Below, piece after piece: positions 1 to 11,409 of a stretch of DNA of 64,000 nt (its first letter is position 1; the number at the start of each line of letters is the position of its first letter). The notes under the pieces were generated by a model. The model saw nothing but the letters and a program-made list of their open reading frames with translations. It was not told the origin of the DNA and ran no database searches. Source of the DNA: Candidula unifasciata. Its lineage: Eukaryota; Mollusca; Gastropoda; Stylommatophora; Geomitridae. The position numbers and the translations under genes were made by a program. The stretch spans positions 309,395-373,394 of the forward strand of contig CAJHNH020000845.1 of assembly GCA_905116865.2 (NCBI GenBank). The letters are read 5' to 3'.

Positions 1-1110
1 GTGCCATTTATATTTCAGGTAGGGTCTGCAGTTAATTATTACTTGTGGAAAAATGTATGAGAGAAATAACGTATGACAGGAGTGAAACTAGAGCCCACAT
101 AAAGGTTAAATTAACCTTGACCCTTTAAAAATTAAGTTCTTTCATTCGTGGGTTCGTTCCATTTCATTATATCCTGTGCAATCCTTTAAATATCTTGTAT
201 GGAATCCACTCGAGCACCTCTGGCCTCTCTCATTGCAATAAGTCGTCTTCTACTTGCAGTAAGTAGTTAATGACCTTGGGCTGGTTGTCTAGGAGATGAT
301 GTATGTGTCTAGAGAATGATCTTAGCACACATTTTTAAGATGACATAACTGGGACAAGCCGACTTTAAAGTACAAAACAGTTTATTGACATCTCATCACT
401 TACATGGAATTGCCCGTCCGTGTCCTAATTCACAGCTTACACGCACCACATTGCTCAGACGCCAACACGCTGACTTCTTACACATTCATCGACCAGAGTT
501 CGGCGCCTTCACTTTCACATCGCCGCATAGACAGATCTGGTCATTTCCTCAAGCTTCACACCACTTGGCTTGGCTGGACTTTGCTTCGATGGATGTTGTT
601 GTCTGGTCTTCCTTTCGTAACAATCAGTTTCACGTTCTCACTCTCACGAACACTCTCACGTCCTCTCGCTCTGACGGTCAACACATACTCACTTGAACAG
701 ACTGGGGTCTGAACTTATACCCAGTGTTCGTTCCACGTGGCAACACGTGATTGTTCTTGGGTTCCACGTGGTGACCTGTGGACATTCTCCTTTGGCTCCA
801 CGTAGGGATGGTAGTGAAGTTTTATTTTTTGGATTTTTACTTACAAAATTATAACAGCTAGATAAAGATTAAAATTACAAATCTAATGGTACCTCATTTA
901 AGCCTGTAAGTCGATTCTAAGCAGAGATATGACCATTTTAGTAGCGGACACCACGACAGAAAAATTGTAGTGAAAATCCATAAAACATGGCTTCCGACTG
1001 CGACCCAGTGAGATGAAATGACTCAATGTTTGATTTTACGGCCATAACTTTTTTGTTTCTGAACGAATCCCTTAGCAACCAAATATTGCTGGAAGCGGGA
1101 CAGTTAGACC
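1..1110. other. Non-coding flank with CACGTG motifs
   Basis: No convincing gene is seen. The two overlapping open frames at about 385-712 lack recognisable motifs and look fortuitous. Between about 733 and 800 there are three closely spaced copies of TCCACGTGG or a one-base variant, plus an ACACGTGA. They read like E-box style palindromes, or the end of an unidentified repeat. No terminal structure was found that would make this an LTR. Confidence 0.35.
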
Positions 1111-1149
1111 TAACTGCCTATGCACGTTTTAAAAACATATAATACATTA

Positions 1150-1500
1150 TGCACCTAATTAACATATGAAAATGGCCGCCAGCTCACTATTTTCAAGCAA
1201 AACATTATACCTGTAAGTTTATCCGCCAGCGAGCCTGGCGACATACATATCAAATTGTGCGCCCCGACAAGGTGAACACAAAGATAATAAAAATATACCA
1301 AGGTCAGGCGACGTGACCTAATTAACATATGAAAATGGCCGCCAGCTCACTATTTTCAAGCAAAACATTATACCTGTAAGTTTATCCGCCAGCGAGCCTG
1401 GCGACATGCATATCAAATTGTACGTCCCGACAAGGTGAACACAAAGATCATAAAAATACACCAAGGTCAGTCGACGTGACCTAATTAACATATGAAAATG
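1150..1500. repeat. 164-bp tandem repeat, about 2.2 copies
   Basis: The phrase CCTAATTAACATATGAAAAT recurs at about 1152, 1316 and 1480, a period of 164 bp. The second unit differs from the first at only a few bases, and the third is cut short and diverges after about 25 bases. No coding potential is seen. Confidence 0.85.
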
Positions 1501-2880
1501 GCCATCAATTGACTTTCTTTCAGCAAAAACCGTATACATTTATAGTTGTCTGCCAATGAGTTTTGTACTGGAACCAACAGGGGCATAAAAATATACAAAG
1601 ACCATAAAAACACATGCAGAAGGGAGCTAGAAAGCGAAGTTAAAAAGATAGGGAATGTAATAGCAATGACTATAATGACAGCGTGAGTTGATTGAGGACT
1701 AATGCCCCATTAGGGTATAGAAGGCAGAAGAAAAAAGACACAGTTTGGCAATGTTTTTGACAAAATTAACATAGAAAGCGTATGAATGTGAATGTCTTTA
1801 CTACATGAAGCACCTTAAAGTATAAACTAGTAATGATGCCACAGTGAGAAATCAATGATAACGTGCATACATGAGGGATAACAATAAATAGCACTAATGT
1901 TCTTACATTTGAAAAAAAGAGGGATTGAGATAGATACATATGAAATGTAGACAGACAGACAGAGACAGCATGGATGATTGATATACCGTGGGATTTTGAT
2001 GTGATTATACATTCACCACAGCTTCACACACGCTGCTGCTATATCTATAAAGCCACTATGGAAACATCCATCTGGCAGGTGGAATAGTACAACAAGGATC
2101 ATTGTTATACAGTGTTGTTTTCATATACATTTCACTGCTTCTCTCTTGTTGTGTAGGAGTACATAAGACAACAGTCTAAGCATACACTAATAACAGAGAC
2201 AGTATGGATGATTGATATACCATGGGATTTTGATGTGATTATACATTCGCCACAGCTTCTCTGGAAAACAACTGCTATTGTGTAATAAAAAAAAATTTAA
2301 AAATTATTGTAGTATCCATGTTTGCCCAGCATCCAAGAGCAAAACATTTACACTGGTATGTATCATGACCAGTCGACACACAGAGGACTGTATTTAGTGA
2401 ATAGAAAATCACACAGAGACAGCTTAAAATTATATGGGACCTGAGCAAATTGAATGCATGAGACAGCAGAGCCAGGGAATACCACAGGAGAGGACATACA
2501 GTGGGGATACCAACAAGTCGAAAGACAGAGACAGGTAAAAAATGAAAAGAGGCAGTGACCCAGAGAATAACAGTCAGGAAAAAGTCACACACTAAAAATG
2601 AATATAAAATAAAGTTACAATATACAATAAGCTAACTCACTGATACATTGATAAACACTCAAAACCATTTGATGTGTTGCAGCACAAAACAAATGACACC
2701 ATATATCAAAATTAGGTGTACCTTCAGTATTTGTTAAACCTGCCAGTAAAGCAACTAAGCTCACTTTTGAAATTCCTTTTCCAAATAATACCAGCCCGTG
2801 AGACAGTGTGAGCTCAACAGCTCTTTTATTATAAATCAAAACCAATAATAATAATCTTCTTATTCATGTAAGACATACTA
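1500..2880. other. Non-coding, with a 75-bp direct duplication
   Basis: No gene is recognised. A segment of about 75 bp containing GGATGATTGATATACC is present at about 1955-2030 and again at about 2190-2262, around 230 bp apart and with a few substitutions. The remainder is AT-rich and shows nothing that can be assigned. Confidence 0.4.
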
Positions 2881-2918
2881 ATGGACGATGGAAACACTGA
2901 CCACAAGTACATACTATT

Positions 2919-3827
2919 TTACAAAAATGATAAATCCCCCAGTGCGAAGTCGACTAAAAACTGTTTAACATTCATACTACAAAAGTCACTTGATGGCTCA
3001 TCATGTTCTCTCCAGTACCACAAATCAATAACTTTCTTACATTTATCTTTTGTTTGTGTGGTTCCCACATTCCTAACCATCTCAAAGTAAACACAGTCCT
3101 GGCCCTCTTGATGCCAAACATGTTGCAGTATTACATTTGATAAACTTGCATTATCAGTTAAAAACCTCTCTAAATGAATTGTGGACTTACTATCTAAATC
3201 ATTAAAGATTTTCAACTGTAGCAGTGCAGGAACTAGCCCTATCTGAGCTACTGCAGCCTTCAGCTCCTTCTCATAAGCATCTCTGCAAGCTTTTTAATTT
3301 TTATGTAGAGCCACCCTCTCATTGGCTTGCTCTCTTTCACATGTTAGCTGTCTAACCCTCATTGCCTGTTTCAAAGCAAAATCAACAAATTGCTGCAGCT
3401 GATTATTTGGAAGGGAATCTAACCAGACCAATGTGTGATTTTTGGTAGCCTTTGTCTTGGCTTCACTGAAGCATAGGTTAGCATGCCGGGCTCTTCTCAT
3501 CAAGGCATCCATCATGCCCAGAGTCCGCTCAGCATGCATATTATGAGTAGGAGCTGAAGTTGTTAGTTCTATAAACTCTGGTGACTCAGTAGGGATGGTC
3601 ATATCAAAATAATATTTCAACTGTCTTTCAAGAACAATAATAAATTCATGCAATAAACATTTTACTGTCTCCACAAACTCATCCGAGGTGGCCACCTCCA
3701 TGTCTCTTAGTTCAGGCTGCGCGTCCATCATCTCATTTCCAAATGCATCAAGTTGTGTGTCCAGTAAGCCCTCTGGTCTGTCTACCAAGCTTTTCAGTGC
3801 CTGCATGCAAGGTCTGAAGGCTTCTGC
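2919..3827 (-). pseudogene. Unknown exon-like coding region with an in-frame stop
   Basis: One reading frame runs from a splice-acceptor-like TCTAG at 3828-3829 down to a TAA at about 2919. It is interrupted by a single in-frame TAA near 3294-3296 and continues beyond it in the same frame (KACRDAYEKELKAA follows), giving about 300 codons. A Met at 3806 is internal to the exon, so it is probably not the true start. The middle part contains SAPTHNMHAERTLGMMDAL and a later WLDSL, a pattern I associate with repetitive uncharacterised invertebrate proteins, but I cannot name the family. The frame shows normal amino-acid composition. It may be a recently broken gene or a mobile-element protein, and function is unknown. 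Upstream exons were not found. Confidence 0.55.
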
Positions 3828-4190
3828 CTAGATTAAGGAAATGTTAGAAATAAACATGACAGACTTATAGTAAGCACTTAGAATTTTAAAGCAGTTTTCC
3901 TGTGTTATAGATAATGTGACTGTACAGTGTTACATATTTCAAATGTTAAGCATTATTATTGCACTACTTTTAACAGCATGCAGTGAAACAAAATAATGTC
4001 TTTGGTAAAAATTGCATTCAACTCCATACTATTCATGAGAATACTTAAGTTGTAAACAATGTAGAACGTTACAGATGATACATAAAAAGGTGCAAATGTG
4101 AAAACTGTCATGACTAAAAACGTCTCATTTTGAACACAAACTGTAAATGTTTTTTTTTTATGGTATGACCTATTGTGTGTATACTGCATA
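3828..4190. other. AT-rich non-coding stretch
   Basis: Nothing recognisable. If the adjacent frame at 2919-3827 is an exon, this is the intron upstream of it. Confidence 0.4.
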
Positions 4191-4196
4191 TATAAT

Positions 4197-4395
4197 CTTC
4201 TTCATCTTCACGTTCACTGGCTGGAAACCCCAGGGGAAAGTTCTGGCTGTTTGTCCACTTCTGGACCCTAGTCTGTTGACAGAACCTGATTGTTGCCTGC
4301 GCATCCATTTTACAGTTCAGACTCATTTGCATGCAGACTGTTGGTTCTGTAACTCTCAGACAGGTGCACTCTGACTTCGAAAGATGCTTCCAATT
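4197..4395 (+). repeat. Interspersed repeat family A, copy 1
   Basis: This is one of about ten diverged copies of a 200-280 bp dispersed repeat in the window. Shared landmarks in order are GGAAAGTTCTGG, TTGTCCACTTCTGGAC, GCAGACTGTTGGTTC, GATGCACTCCGACTTC and AAGGAAGCTCCCAATTAG (consensus). It ends just before a short (CA)n tract at 4417-4434. I see no tRNA-like promoter boxes in it, so the class is open. Confidence 0.75.
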
Positions 4396-4399
4396 AATT

Positions 4400-4835
4400 A
4401 ACTCGTACGTCATCCACACACACACACACACACAAAATGTTGAATTTAGTGCCAGAATTTGTGAAATTCGTGATCAAGATATGGGCAGGTAAAAATATCT
4501 GCAACATAAAATTCTGTAAACTCTAAATAATGACAAACACATGAAAAAATGGTACAATGTTTGTGGATGTTTAAAAAGTAACTCACATAACATTGTCAAT
4601 TTACTAAGCATCCTAAGTTAATTACCAAAGAATCATCTTACCAGTGATGGCCTAAATTAATTATTGGGATTTGGGGGTGATCAGGCAAAAATATCTCCAA
4701 ATAATGACAGATGCATGAACAAATGCTACAATGGTTGTGGATTTTTTTAAAAATGATTAAAATAACGTTAGGTAATTTAATAATTATTTTAAGTTAATTA
4801 TAAAGTGGCAAAAACGGTCTCCTAGTGCAAACATA
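4400..4835. other. Non-coding, AT-rich
   Basis: A (CA)n tract of about 18 bp lies at 4417-4434. Beyond it two AT-rich segments (about 4490-4640 and 4670-4800) resemble each other loosely, sharing AAATAATGACA and TGTTTGTGGAT-like words. No gene is seen. Confidence 0.35.
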
Positions 4836-5366
4836 TTGTTGGATTTGAAGCCAAAACAGTGATGCTACTAAACAATTTTTTTTTAAACATGTGTTGTATT
4901 GCTAATCTTTGTGAAATTTCCCACACTTATATAAAAATGAACGCAGAATTCAAAAATACATCACACATTGCGGTAATCTGGCTAATTAAGAAGATATTTA
5001 CGAAATTACTTACCATCATTGGATTTTAAGCGAAAGCAGTGATGCCACTAAACAATTTTTTAAACATGTGTTGTATTGCCAATCTTTGTGAAATTTCCCA
5101 CACTTATATAAAAATTAACGCAGAATTAAAAAATACATCACACATTGCGGTAATCTGGCTAATTAAGAAGATATTTACGAAATTACTTACCGTCATTGGA
5201 TTTGAAGCGAAAGCAGTGATGCCACTAAACAATTTTTTAAACATGTGCTGTATTGCCAATCTTTGTGAAATTTCCCACACTTATATAAAAATTTTGCAGA
5301 ATTCAAAAATACACCACACATTGCGGTAATCTGGCTATTTAAAAAGATATTTACGAAATTACTTAC
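4836..5366. repeat. Tandem triplication with a period of about 177 bp
   Basis: Three consecutive units share AAAGCAGTGATGCCACTAAA, TGTGAAATTTCCCACACTTA and GGTAATCTGGCTA. The first is the most diverged and the third is truncated at its right edge. The open frames across the array are by-products of repetition. Confidence 0.9.
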
Positions 5367-5369
5367 CGT

Positions 5370-5700
5370 TAATTCACTGCGTGCTGCCAAAAAAAATTGA
5401 TTTATTTTATAAGCGTCAAAACCATCTCAGTTCAAAGCCTGGCATCTCTCCAATAACTCCTAATAACTTTTCCGATCTTATCTTTCACGTAAAGAGCACA
5501 GAAAAATAATTTCTCAATAACACACAATTGGTTTTCAAATTTTCGGGTCGCAATCGCGTCTATAGTTACCGACGAAAATGTATAGCAAAATAAACGAAAC
5601 AAAACGATCCATTACTATACCTACTCCACGTGATAACTCGTGGTCGTCTCCTATCTTGAAAACCTCGGTAAATCCGAGTATCTGGCTTCTTCTCTGTATT
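5370..5700. other. Non-coding, less AT-rich segment
   Basis: No gene is recognised. It contains several CG dinucleotides and a CCACGTGATAACTCGTGG near-palindrome at about 5625. It could be a promoter-type region for the - strand frame at 2919-3827, but no transcript start can be fixed. Confidence 0.25.
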
Positions 5701-5704
5701 ATTG

Positions 5705-6170
5705 TTAGCTTGGGGCTTTTACCCCAACCTTCCTAATCAGGGTGAAAATATCCCCTATTACACTCATCCACATCCATTGTAGGGTTTCTCTTTGGTGTCC
5801 TTGTTTCTTCAGTCCATATGTTTCCCATCTCACTGCCTGTTTTTTTTTTTTAAACTTATTTATCTTTCCTGAGAATGTACCTTTTGTATAGTGATATGTC
5901 AAATCTTCCTTCTAGTGTTTCAACAGAAAAACCTGTCATGCTAAAGGAAAAACTTCTCCTCTTGCCTCTCTAAGTTAGTTAGTTAAGTAGGTAGGTAGTT
6001 AGTTAGTTAGCTAGTTAGTCCAACCATTCAGTGGAAAGTGCTTGGATCCCCTAATTAGTAAATTCCGCAGCGTAGCGGTTCTCACAAACGTTTTCTCGTA
6101 GAGCATTCAGAATATCTGCATGGTCCATGGCTTTTCCAACCTTCACAGTTTGCTTTACCTTCAAGTCGAT
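5705..6170 (-). mobile_element. LINE 3' fragments with a (TTAG)n tail
   Basis: On the - strand the sequence near 6060-6130 reads MDHADILNALRE, matching the tail of the RNase H LINE copy at 27626-29013 (which reads MDHADIINALRE). Immediately beyond it lies a TTAG/TAGG run at about 5970-6020, which on the - strand is the same (TAAC)n type of tail found at 28971-29013. The rest, 5705-5935, is further degraded LINE-like sequence. Confidence 0.55.
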
Positions 6171-6399
6171 CAGCTTGCTCATTTCTTTGCATGCCTTCCT
6201 TGCCTCTCTCATCGATATTCATTGTAGTTTTCCTTGGGTGACCTTGTTTCTTCAGCACATGTGTTTCCCATTTAAATGCCTGTTGTGGGATTCTTTGTCC
6301 TCGTCCTACCAGTATTTGAACAGAACAACCTGTTGTACCATAGGAAAAAAACTCACCTCAGTTTAACTAGCACATTCAATTCTCACTTTCCAGTGTTCT

Positions 6400-7140
6400 G
6401 ATGGTTGACCGGGAAGAAAGTCGACCCATGGAGGCAGCATTCCGGGCACTTCTAAAACCAGTATCCTATTTTTTCCCAACTGCAATATCGGTGCCAGTAA
6501 GAATCGTAGCCTTAGCTTTAATCAACAATGCTGTGGCTCCACCCAGTGGTTCAACATTTGAACTCTATGACAACAAAGCTATTCATCAGATTTCGGGTAT
6601 TTCCAAAGGATGTGGTGTGAAACGCAGCCAGTCTGCACCAGAAAGAACCAGAACAGATTAGATTTAGACAGCTGCAGTTTTGTTCTAATAATGCCCTGTT
6701 TTACATGTATCTTGTGCTTATACTCAAATTCATTTAGCATGTACAGTAAACTGTGATGGACAAGTTGAGAGCTCAAGATTTTCAGAATTCTGAGTCAAGT
6801 CTATACCTAATACATGGGTTGACCCTCCAGTTATACAGTTGGCTATGAGTGTGCTATATGCACCGCCCTAGGCTCAAGAGGAAAGACCAACCAACTAACT
6901 ATATAAGTCAACCCCTAGCTTTTTTTTTAAGGTCTGAAAACTCCACTTATACACCACAGTTTACGATAATTTTGTATTTGTGTGTGATTTTACAGCTAAA
7001 TTCACTTACTGTATATGTATCATTATTATCTTTTTTAAATGAATCGTGATGTTTCTGTACGTTCTATTATTAAACGTATTTAATGAAATTTTCTTTGTAC
7101 AAATAATTAATTTGACATCAATCCTGACATTATCTAGCCT
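6400..7140. other. No feature recognised
   Basis: A + strand frame at 6401-6661 has LINE-like composition but no diagnostic motif. The rest is AT-rich without repeats of note. Confidence 0.3.
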
Positions 7141-7149
7141 TGTACGGTG

Positions 7150-7425
7150 AACAGTGGGAGTTACTGTTGTGTAGTGGCTAGACACTTGCCTGTGGATCTG
7201 AAGTTCATGGGTTCAGGTCCTAATGGCGCTGGACTTTTCGTAATGACTTGGCTGCCAGGTCGACCCAGCTTTAAATACCAGGTCAAGTCCTGGGAAGTAA
7301 AGACGGTTGGTGTGATGTTGACTACATCACCCACTGAGTGCCCATTGGTCTATAAAATATAGGTCTAACCCTATATGCCCAGTATGCCTGAAGGTGGGGA
7401 GAAGGCTCCTTTACTTTATTTTTAT
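7150..7425 (+). repeat. tRNA-derived SINE family 1, copy 1
   Basis: The head carries a plausible pol III A box (TAGTGGCTAGACACTTG) and B box (GGGTTCAGGTCC). A conserved body follows with GGTCGACCCAGC, TCCTGGGAAGTAAAG, TGATGTTGACTACATCACC and GGTCTAACCCTATATGCC. Related copies lie at about 39590-39860 (-), 46205-46455, 51685-51930 and 52340-52615, with a head fragment at about 56371-56425. The tRNA-like head plus repeated body is the normal SINE layout. Confidence 0.85.
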
Positions 7426-7639
7426 GATGACAATTTTTAAAAATAAACCATGAACTTAACTTACCATAGATCATGAAATTCGCTTTAACCCTTTTACCAC
7501 GTAAGATCTTAAAAAATGAACTCTTTCAAAATTTTTATACAAAAGAAATGTATCCTTATAAATATCTTCGGGGTGGGGTGAGGGGGAGACATGTAAATAT
7601 AAACATACCCGCCAAAACAAAACAGAATTCTAAACAACA

Positions 7640-8056
7640 TATTCATACCAACACTGTGCTACCAGTGCCAGACTTGGACATTATCAAAGGCTAACCTACG
7701 TAAAATTTACACCTGTAAAATCAGATGCCTGAGAAAAACCACCAGTTTAACCATCCGAGACAAAGTTAGAAATGATATCAGACAGACTGTGGGGACAACA
7801 CCATGCAGCAAATTCACTGAGAAACAGAAGATCAAATGGTTTGGCCATTTACTAAGAATGCAGCCAGAACAACTGTCAGTGCTACACATGAAAAGATCGT
7901 TAGTGAAATCAAGAGGCCGCCCTAGGACAACATGGATTGATGACATTAAAGAGCTTCTACATCAACACAGAAGGACAATAGCCATTGCTGTCCATCAAGC
8001 AATGGATCACAAACTGTTCCTCCCCACTTTGCTTAACAGCAGAAGTGGAAATTGAT
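7640..8056 (+). mobile_element. LINE reverse-transcriptase C-terminal fragment
   Basis: The frame from about 7789 reads KIKWFGHLLRMQPEQ followed by SRGRPRTTWIDDIKELL. This is the motif pair (KWFGHL...RM, GRPR..W.DDIKE) typical of the region after the reverse-transcriptase domain in animal LINEs. The preceding bases continue the same protein (LRKTTS...KVRNDIRQTVGT) in a neighbouring frame. The fragment is 5'-truncated and frameshifted. Confidence 0.7.
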
Positions 8057-8059
8057 GTT

Positions 8060-8370
8060 GATCATTTATGTGCTTACTTTTGTAGCATACTTGTTCTGTG
8101 TACGATGTACTTATTCCTGATGAATTTATTTATGCACACAATTTTTTATTTGTGACATATAACCATGTATACTCCTATGTTACATTATTATTGTTTCCAG
8201 CTTCATTGACTGCATTCTTTTCTTACTTTCCTGGGGGTGGGGGGGGGGTGATAAAGTTGTAGGATGCTCTGTAGGTAAAGTTGTCTTATACTTCCTCTCT
8301 TTATTCGTTAGATGTTAAAACATGATCCTAGAGTGAGTTATTGTGAAAGATGGCAATATATTGCTTACAT
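8060..8370. other. AT-rich non-coding stretch with a G tract
   Basis: No gene is seen. A GGGGGTGGGGGGGGGTG run lies at about 8233-8250. Confidence 0.35.
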
Positions 8371-8645
8371 GGTGAAGTGAAGCAGGCGGAGAATCACCAA
8401 ACAGACACTGAAATGGGACACAAATGGATTGAAGAAACGATGATGTTCAAGAGAAATCCTACTAGAAATGTTGTTGAGAGAGGTCAAAGGTGCTGAACTA
8501 GATTCCATCCATGCTATCAAAGGGGTTGCACAGGATATCATGGAATGGAGGAACAGACTGTGAGCCCTATGTGACATAGAGCAACACAGCATGACTCTCC
8601 TGTTGAGTTGTGATGCATTGTTCACAGTGCAGCATAAACCCTCAG
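8370..8645 (+). repeat. LINE-related repeat, copy with partner at 40040-40240
   Basis: This segment aligns by eye with 40040-40240. Both contain GAGAATC(A/G)CCAAACAG(A/G)CACTG, GGATTCCATCCAT and AGAGCCCTATGT-like words in the same order. The + strand encodes fragments resembling a LINE C-terminus (AQDIMEWRNRL). It is degenerate. Confidence 0.5.
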
Positions 8646-8929
8646 TCGACTACCCAAATCTATGTTGCCATTGCAAGCAGCCGACACCCAGCTTGTTACC
8701 TTCTGTCTGTAATTCTCTTGGCATGATGGTACTGGGAATAAGCTATTAGAAATAATTTACATACAGGCATTTTGCGATTTAGCTTCTATGAAAGTGATGC
8801 ACTAGTATCTTTTCATAATTGCTGTAGTCCCTCTTTGACATCTGCTGAAATTTCTTCTGTAAACTTGATGTTGTCATTTATTTCATTGATGGCTGATTAA
8901 TTTGTTTGTGCCATAAACATTCAGTTTAT

Positions 8930-9070
8930 TTCATTAGCTATTTCATCACCTTAATTCAGTTTGTTTCATCATTTCATCACCTTAATTCAGTTTGTTTCAT
9001 CATTTCATCACCTTAATTCAGTTTGTTTCATCACCTTAATTCAGTTTGTTTCATCACCTTAATTCATTTT
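8930..9070. repeat. Short tandem repeat, TTCAGTTTGTTTCATCA type
   Basis: The phrase CACCTTAATTCAGTTTG recurs five times with variable inserts (CATTTCAT present or absent). It is a small degenerate minisatellite in an otherwise unassigned stretch (8640-9070). Confidence 0.8.
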
Positions 9071-9880
9071 ATTCATATCACCAGAGCTACTTACACATGC
9101 TGCTTATATGTTATGTTTTCACAATTGACGTCTTTGTACATTGGTTCCTTCCCATGCCTGCTCAGTCCTCTGGTGCAGCATCCACTCCAAGGTATTTCTA
9201 TTGATTGTTTCTCTGAGGAGTTTGGTTATAGTATCTCCTGTCTTTACCTCGATGACAATTTAGGCATACAAGGTTGTATATCTATCACTACATCTGAACA
9301 AAAGCCTAGGTATCACTGCATCTATTTAATTCAATGGTATTCAAGAAATTAAGCATCTTTCATTTGTTGGAGGTCAGCCTGTTACTTTGATTGATACCTG
9401 CTAGCTTGAAAATGTAACTTTACTTGTAATCTGCTGCAAGCAATTAAACAATGTTTTTTTTTAGACATTTGATTAATATTTTTCTCAAATTATATTTTCG
9501 CAGCATTTTCAAATTTGTCTCTCAGACTAAAGAGTCATCGTTTTTTTTTTTTAAGCACCATTGCCTAATTTGAGAAGCAGAAATTGCGTTCTGAATGACC
9601 TGGATGGGGAGATTCTGAACCAAACATGGCGGTGCAGCTGGACCAAGTCTCTTAGTGGTCGTCATTACAGGCACTCACAGGGACATAGTGTCCGGGATAT
9701 GCAAGAGTGTGAGCAAATGAAATAGCATTTTTCTGCCAGATTTTACTAAAACTGGTGAACACAAACAAGAAAAAGCAGGAGTTTACCCTGAGCTAGGAAG
9801 ATTGGGCTGGAGATATTTCTTAACCTTCAGTAGTCCAAGAAACAGGTTCCTAACCAGGAGCCAAGCGGATTTAGATGGGA
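9070..9880. other. No gene recognised
   Basis: An open frame at 9023-9352 shows no motif. A T-tract lies at about 9541-9553. Nothing else can be supported. Confidence 0.3.
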
Positions 9881-10068
9881 TCAATGAATCCTTTGAAGTC
9901 AAGGCACATTTGTCTGAGAGACAAGGAACTAACATTCTGCACAGAAAAAAAGCCTGGTCTATAACACAGATGTGCACACAACACTCAAGTCCTGGAACAA
10001 TACCAGAGTTCAGAAGTGGATGAACAATTAGAACTTTCCACCTTAGTTTACAGCCGGTGAATGCAAAC
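9880..10068 (-). repeat. Interspersed repeat family A, copy 2
   Basis: Reverse-oriented copy. Read on the - strand it begins TTCACCGGCTGTAAACTAAG, then GGAAAGTTCTAATTG, CACTTCTGAACTCTGG and GTTCCTTGTCTCTCAGAC, the landmark order of the family. Confidence 0.7.
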
Positions 10069-10239
10069 AAAAAATAAAAGAAAGTAAGAAAGAAATTTCT
10101 GCACGTCTAGCCACACATACTTGTGTCTATGGCGACAACACTAGACATCCAGCCCTAAATCCGTAGGTTCCAAGTAATATGCCACATAGGAGAGAGGTCA
10201 CATTTTCTTTTGTATCGTTTTAAATTCTTTTGTACATAG

Positions 10240-10470
10240 ATTTGTGTTTTCTTTTTTTCGTTCAGTTTCATGTACTCGGGTCACATCATCAGTTGTGCTG
10301 CCCTATGAAGTCGCATGTTAACTGCAGGTCCTGCATGGTTCCTCGTCGCTTTCTCTGCACACTTTGCTTTTGAGACCAGATTTCTTTTCGAAGTTGTAGG
10401 TAGAGTGGGCAGGCCTGTAGAATGTGCTCAGGTCTGTCATGCATTCTGTTGAGACTGTAGTCTTTATTTT
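10240..10470 (-). mobile_element. LINE C-terminal fragment (HILQ.CPLY type)
   Basis: The - strand reads PEHILQACPLYLQLRKEIW and, further on, LQLTCDFI. This resembles the zinc-binding C-terminal tail (EH.LQ.CP...LR) that follows the RNase H or reverse-transcriptase domain of several LINE groups. Only about 60 codons are legible. Confidence 0.5.
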
Positions 10471-10559
10471 ATGCTTGTGCTAATTGAGAATGTCCTGTTC
10501 TTAGATGGAAAATTGTTTTTATTTTAAGTTTTGCAAGTATACCAGCTTCTTCTTCTTCT

Positions 10560-10790
10560 TCTTCAGCATTCTGAGCTCTTAAGGTTCATTGCTGCAAATA
10601 TCACCTGCCTCCATTCATCTCTCTGGTTTGCCTTCTCTTTCCAGTTGGTGACACCAAGTGATTGCAGGTCTGTCTGGATATTATCTCTCCATAGTCTTCT
10701 TTGTCTGCCTTGTGGTCTACGACCATTCATCTCCCTCATGTATACAGTTTTTACTTCTCTGTCATCTGACATTCTTTAAATATGCCCCAA
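10560..10790 (-). mobile_element. LINE 3' coding fragment
   Basis: The - strand reads MNGRRPQGRQRRLWRDNIQT then SLGVTNWKEKANQRDEWRQV. A sister fragment at 32276-32460 reads LNGRRLRGRPRRQWRDNIQT and DEWRQVIYA. The GRPRR.W.DNI pattern is typical of the last part of animal LINE ORF2. Confidence 0.65.
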
Positions 10791-11029
10791 TCATTTCAGT
10801 CTATTAGCTCTCATGATGCCAGTGATCAGTGGTGATTTAAACAGATTATGAATTTCATTGTTGCTTCTCACTCTCCATTCCCGGCTGTATGCCAAGTATG
10901 CCAGCTTGGCTTTCCAAAGTCCATAATATATCATAGCTGTGGTTATCAGTACTGCAGAAACTGAAGAGTTGTGAATAATTTAGCTGGTATAACAACATTT
11001 TGTGACCAACTGCCTTGCTCAACTCTTGA

Positions 11030-11290
11030 CATCTGCAGCCTCTCTTGGCAGTGGTGAAACGTCGCAAGCTAACTTGGTTCGGGAACATAATGAGTCATGA
11101 TTCGATTGCAAAGACTGTGCTTCAGGGAACATTGAGGGGTAGAAGAAGAGGAGGGAAAAGAAGAATCTGGAATGACATCAAGAAATGGATAGGACTGAAT
11201 TATCACAAACTTATTAATCAAGCGGAAGACGGAGAAAGATGGTGGATTTTATGTGCTAATGCTTCCATGAATACACATTCACAACCCTAA
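11030..11290 (+). mobile_element. LINE 3' coding fragment
   Basis: The frame at 11045-11290 reads VVKRRKLTWFGNIM, KTVLQGTLRGRRRGGKRR and WNDIKKWIGL. This is the WFG...GRRRGG..R.W.DIK arrangement found at LINE ORF2 C-termini. It is 5'-truncated. Confidence 0.65.
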
Positions 11291-11409
11291 AGTTCAAGGG
11301 TTATGTTATTATGATATGAACCGTTTCACTAGGTTTTGTGGATGGGGGGGAGGGGGGTTTGAGGGCTCTGGAGTAAAAAAAATAAACTGCTATTTGAAAT
11401 CTAGAAAGG

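Noticed and set aside
385..712. Two overlapping 102-103 codon frames
   Set aside because: No motif, no splice context, and both frames are open over the same bases.
4417..4434. (CA)n tract as a regulatory element
   Set aside because: Ordinary dinucleotide microsatellite. A second one at 56152-56178 is the same kind of sequence.
7150..7230. Functional tRNA gene
   Set aside because: Only the A and B boxes are recognisable. The cloverleaf does not close and the sequence is repeated with a SINE body.
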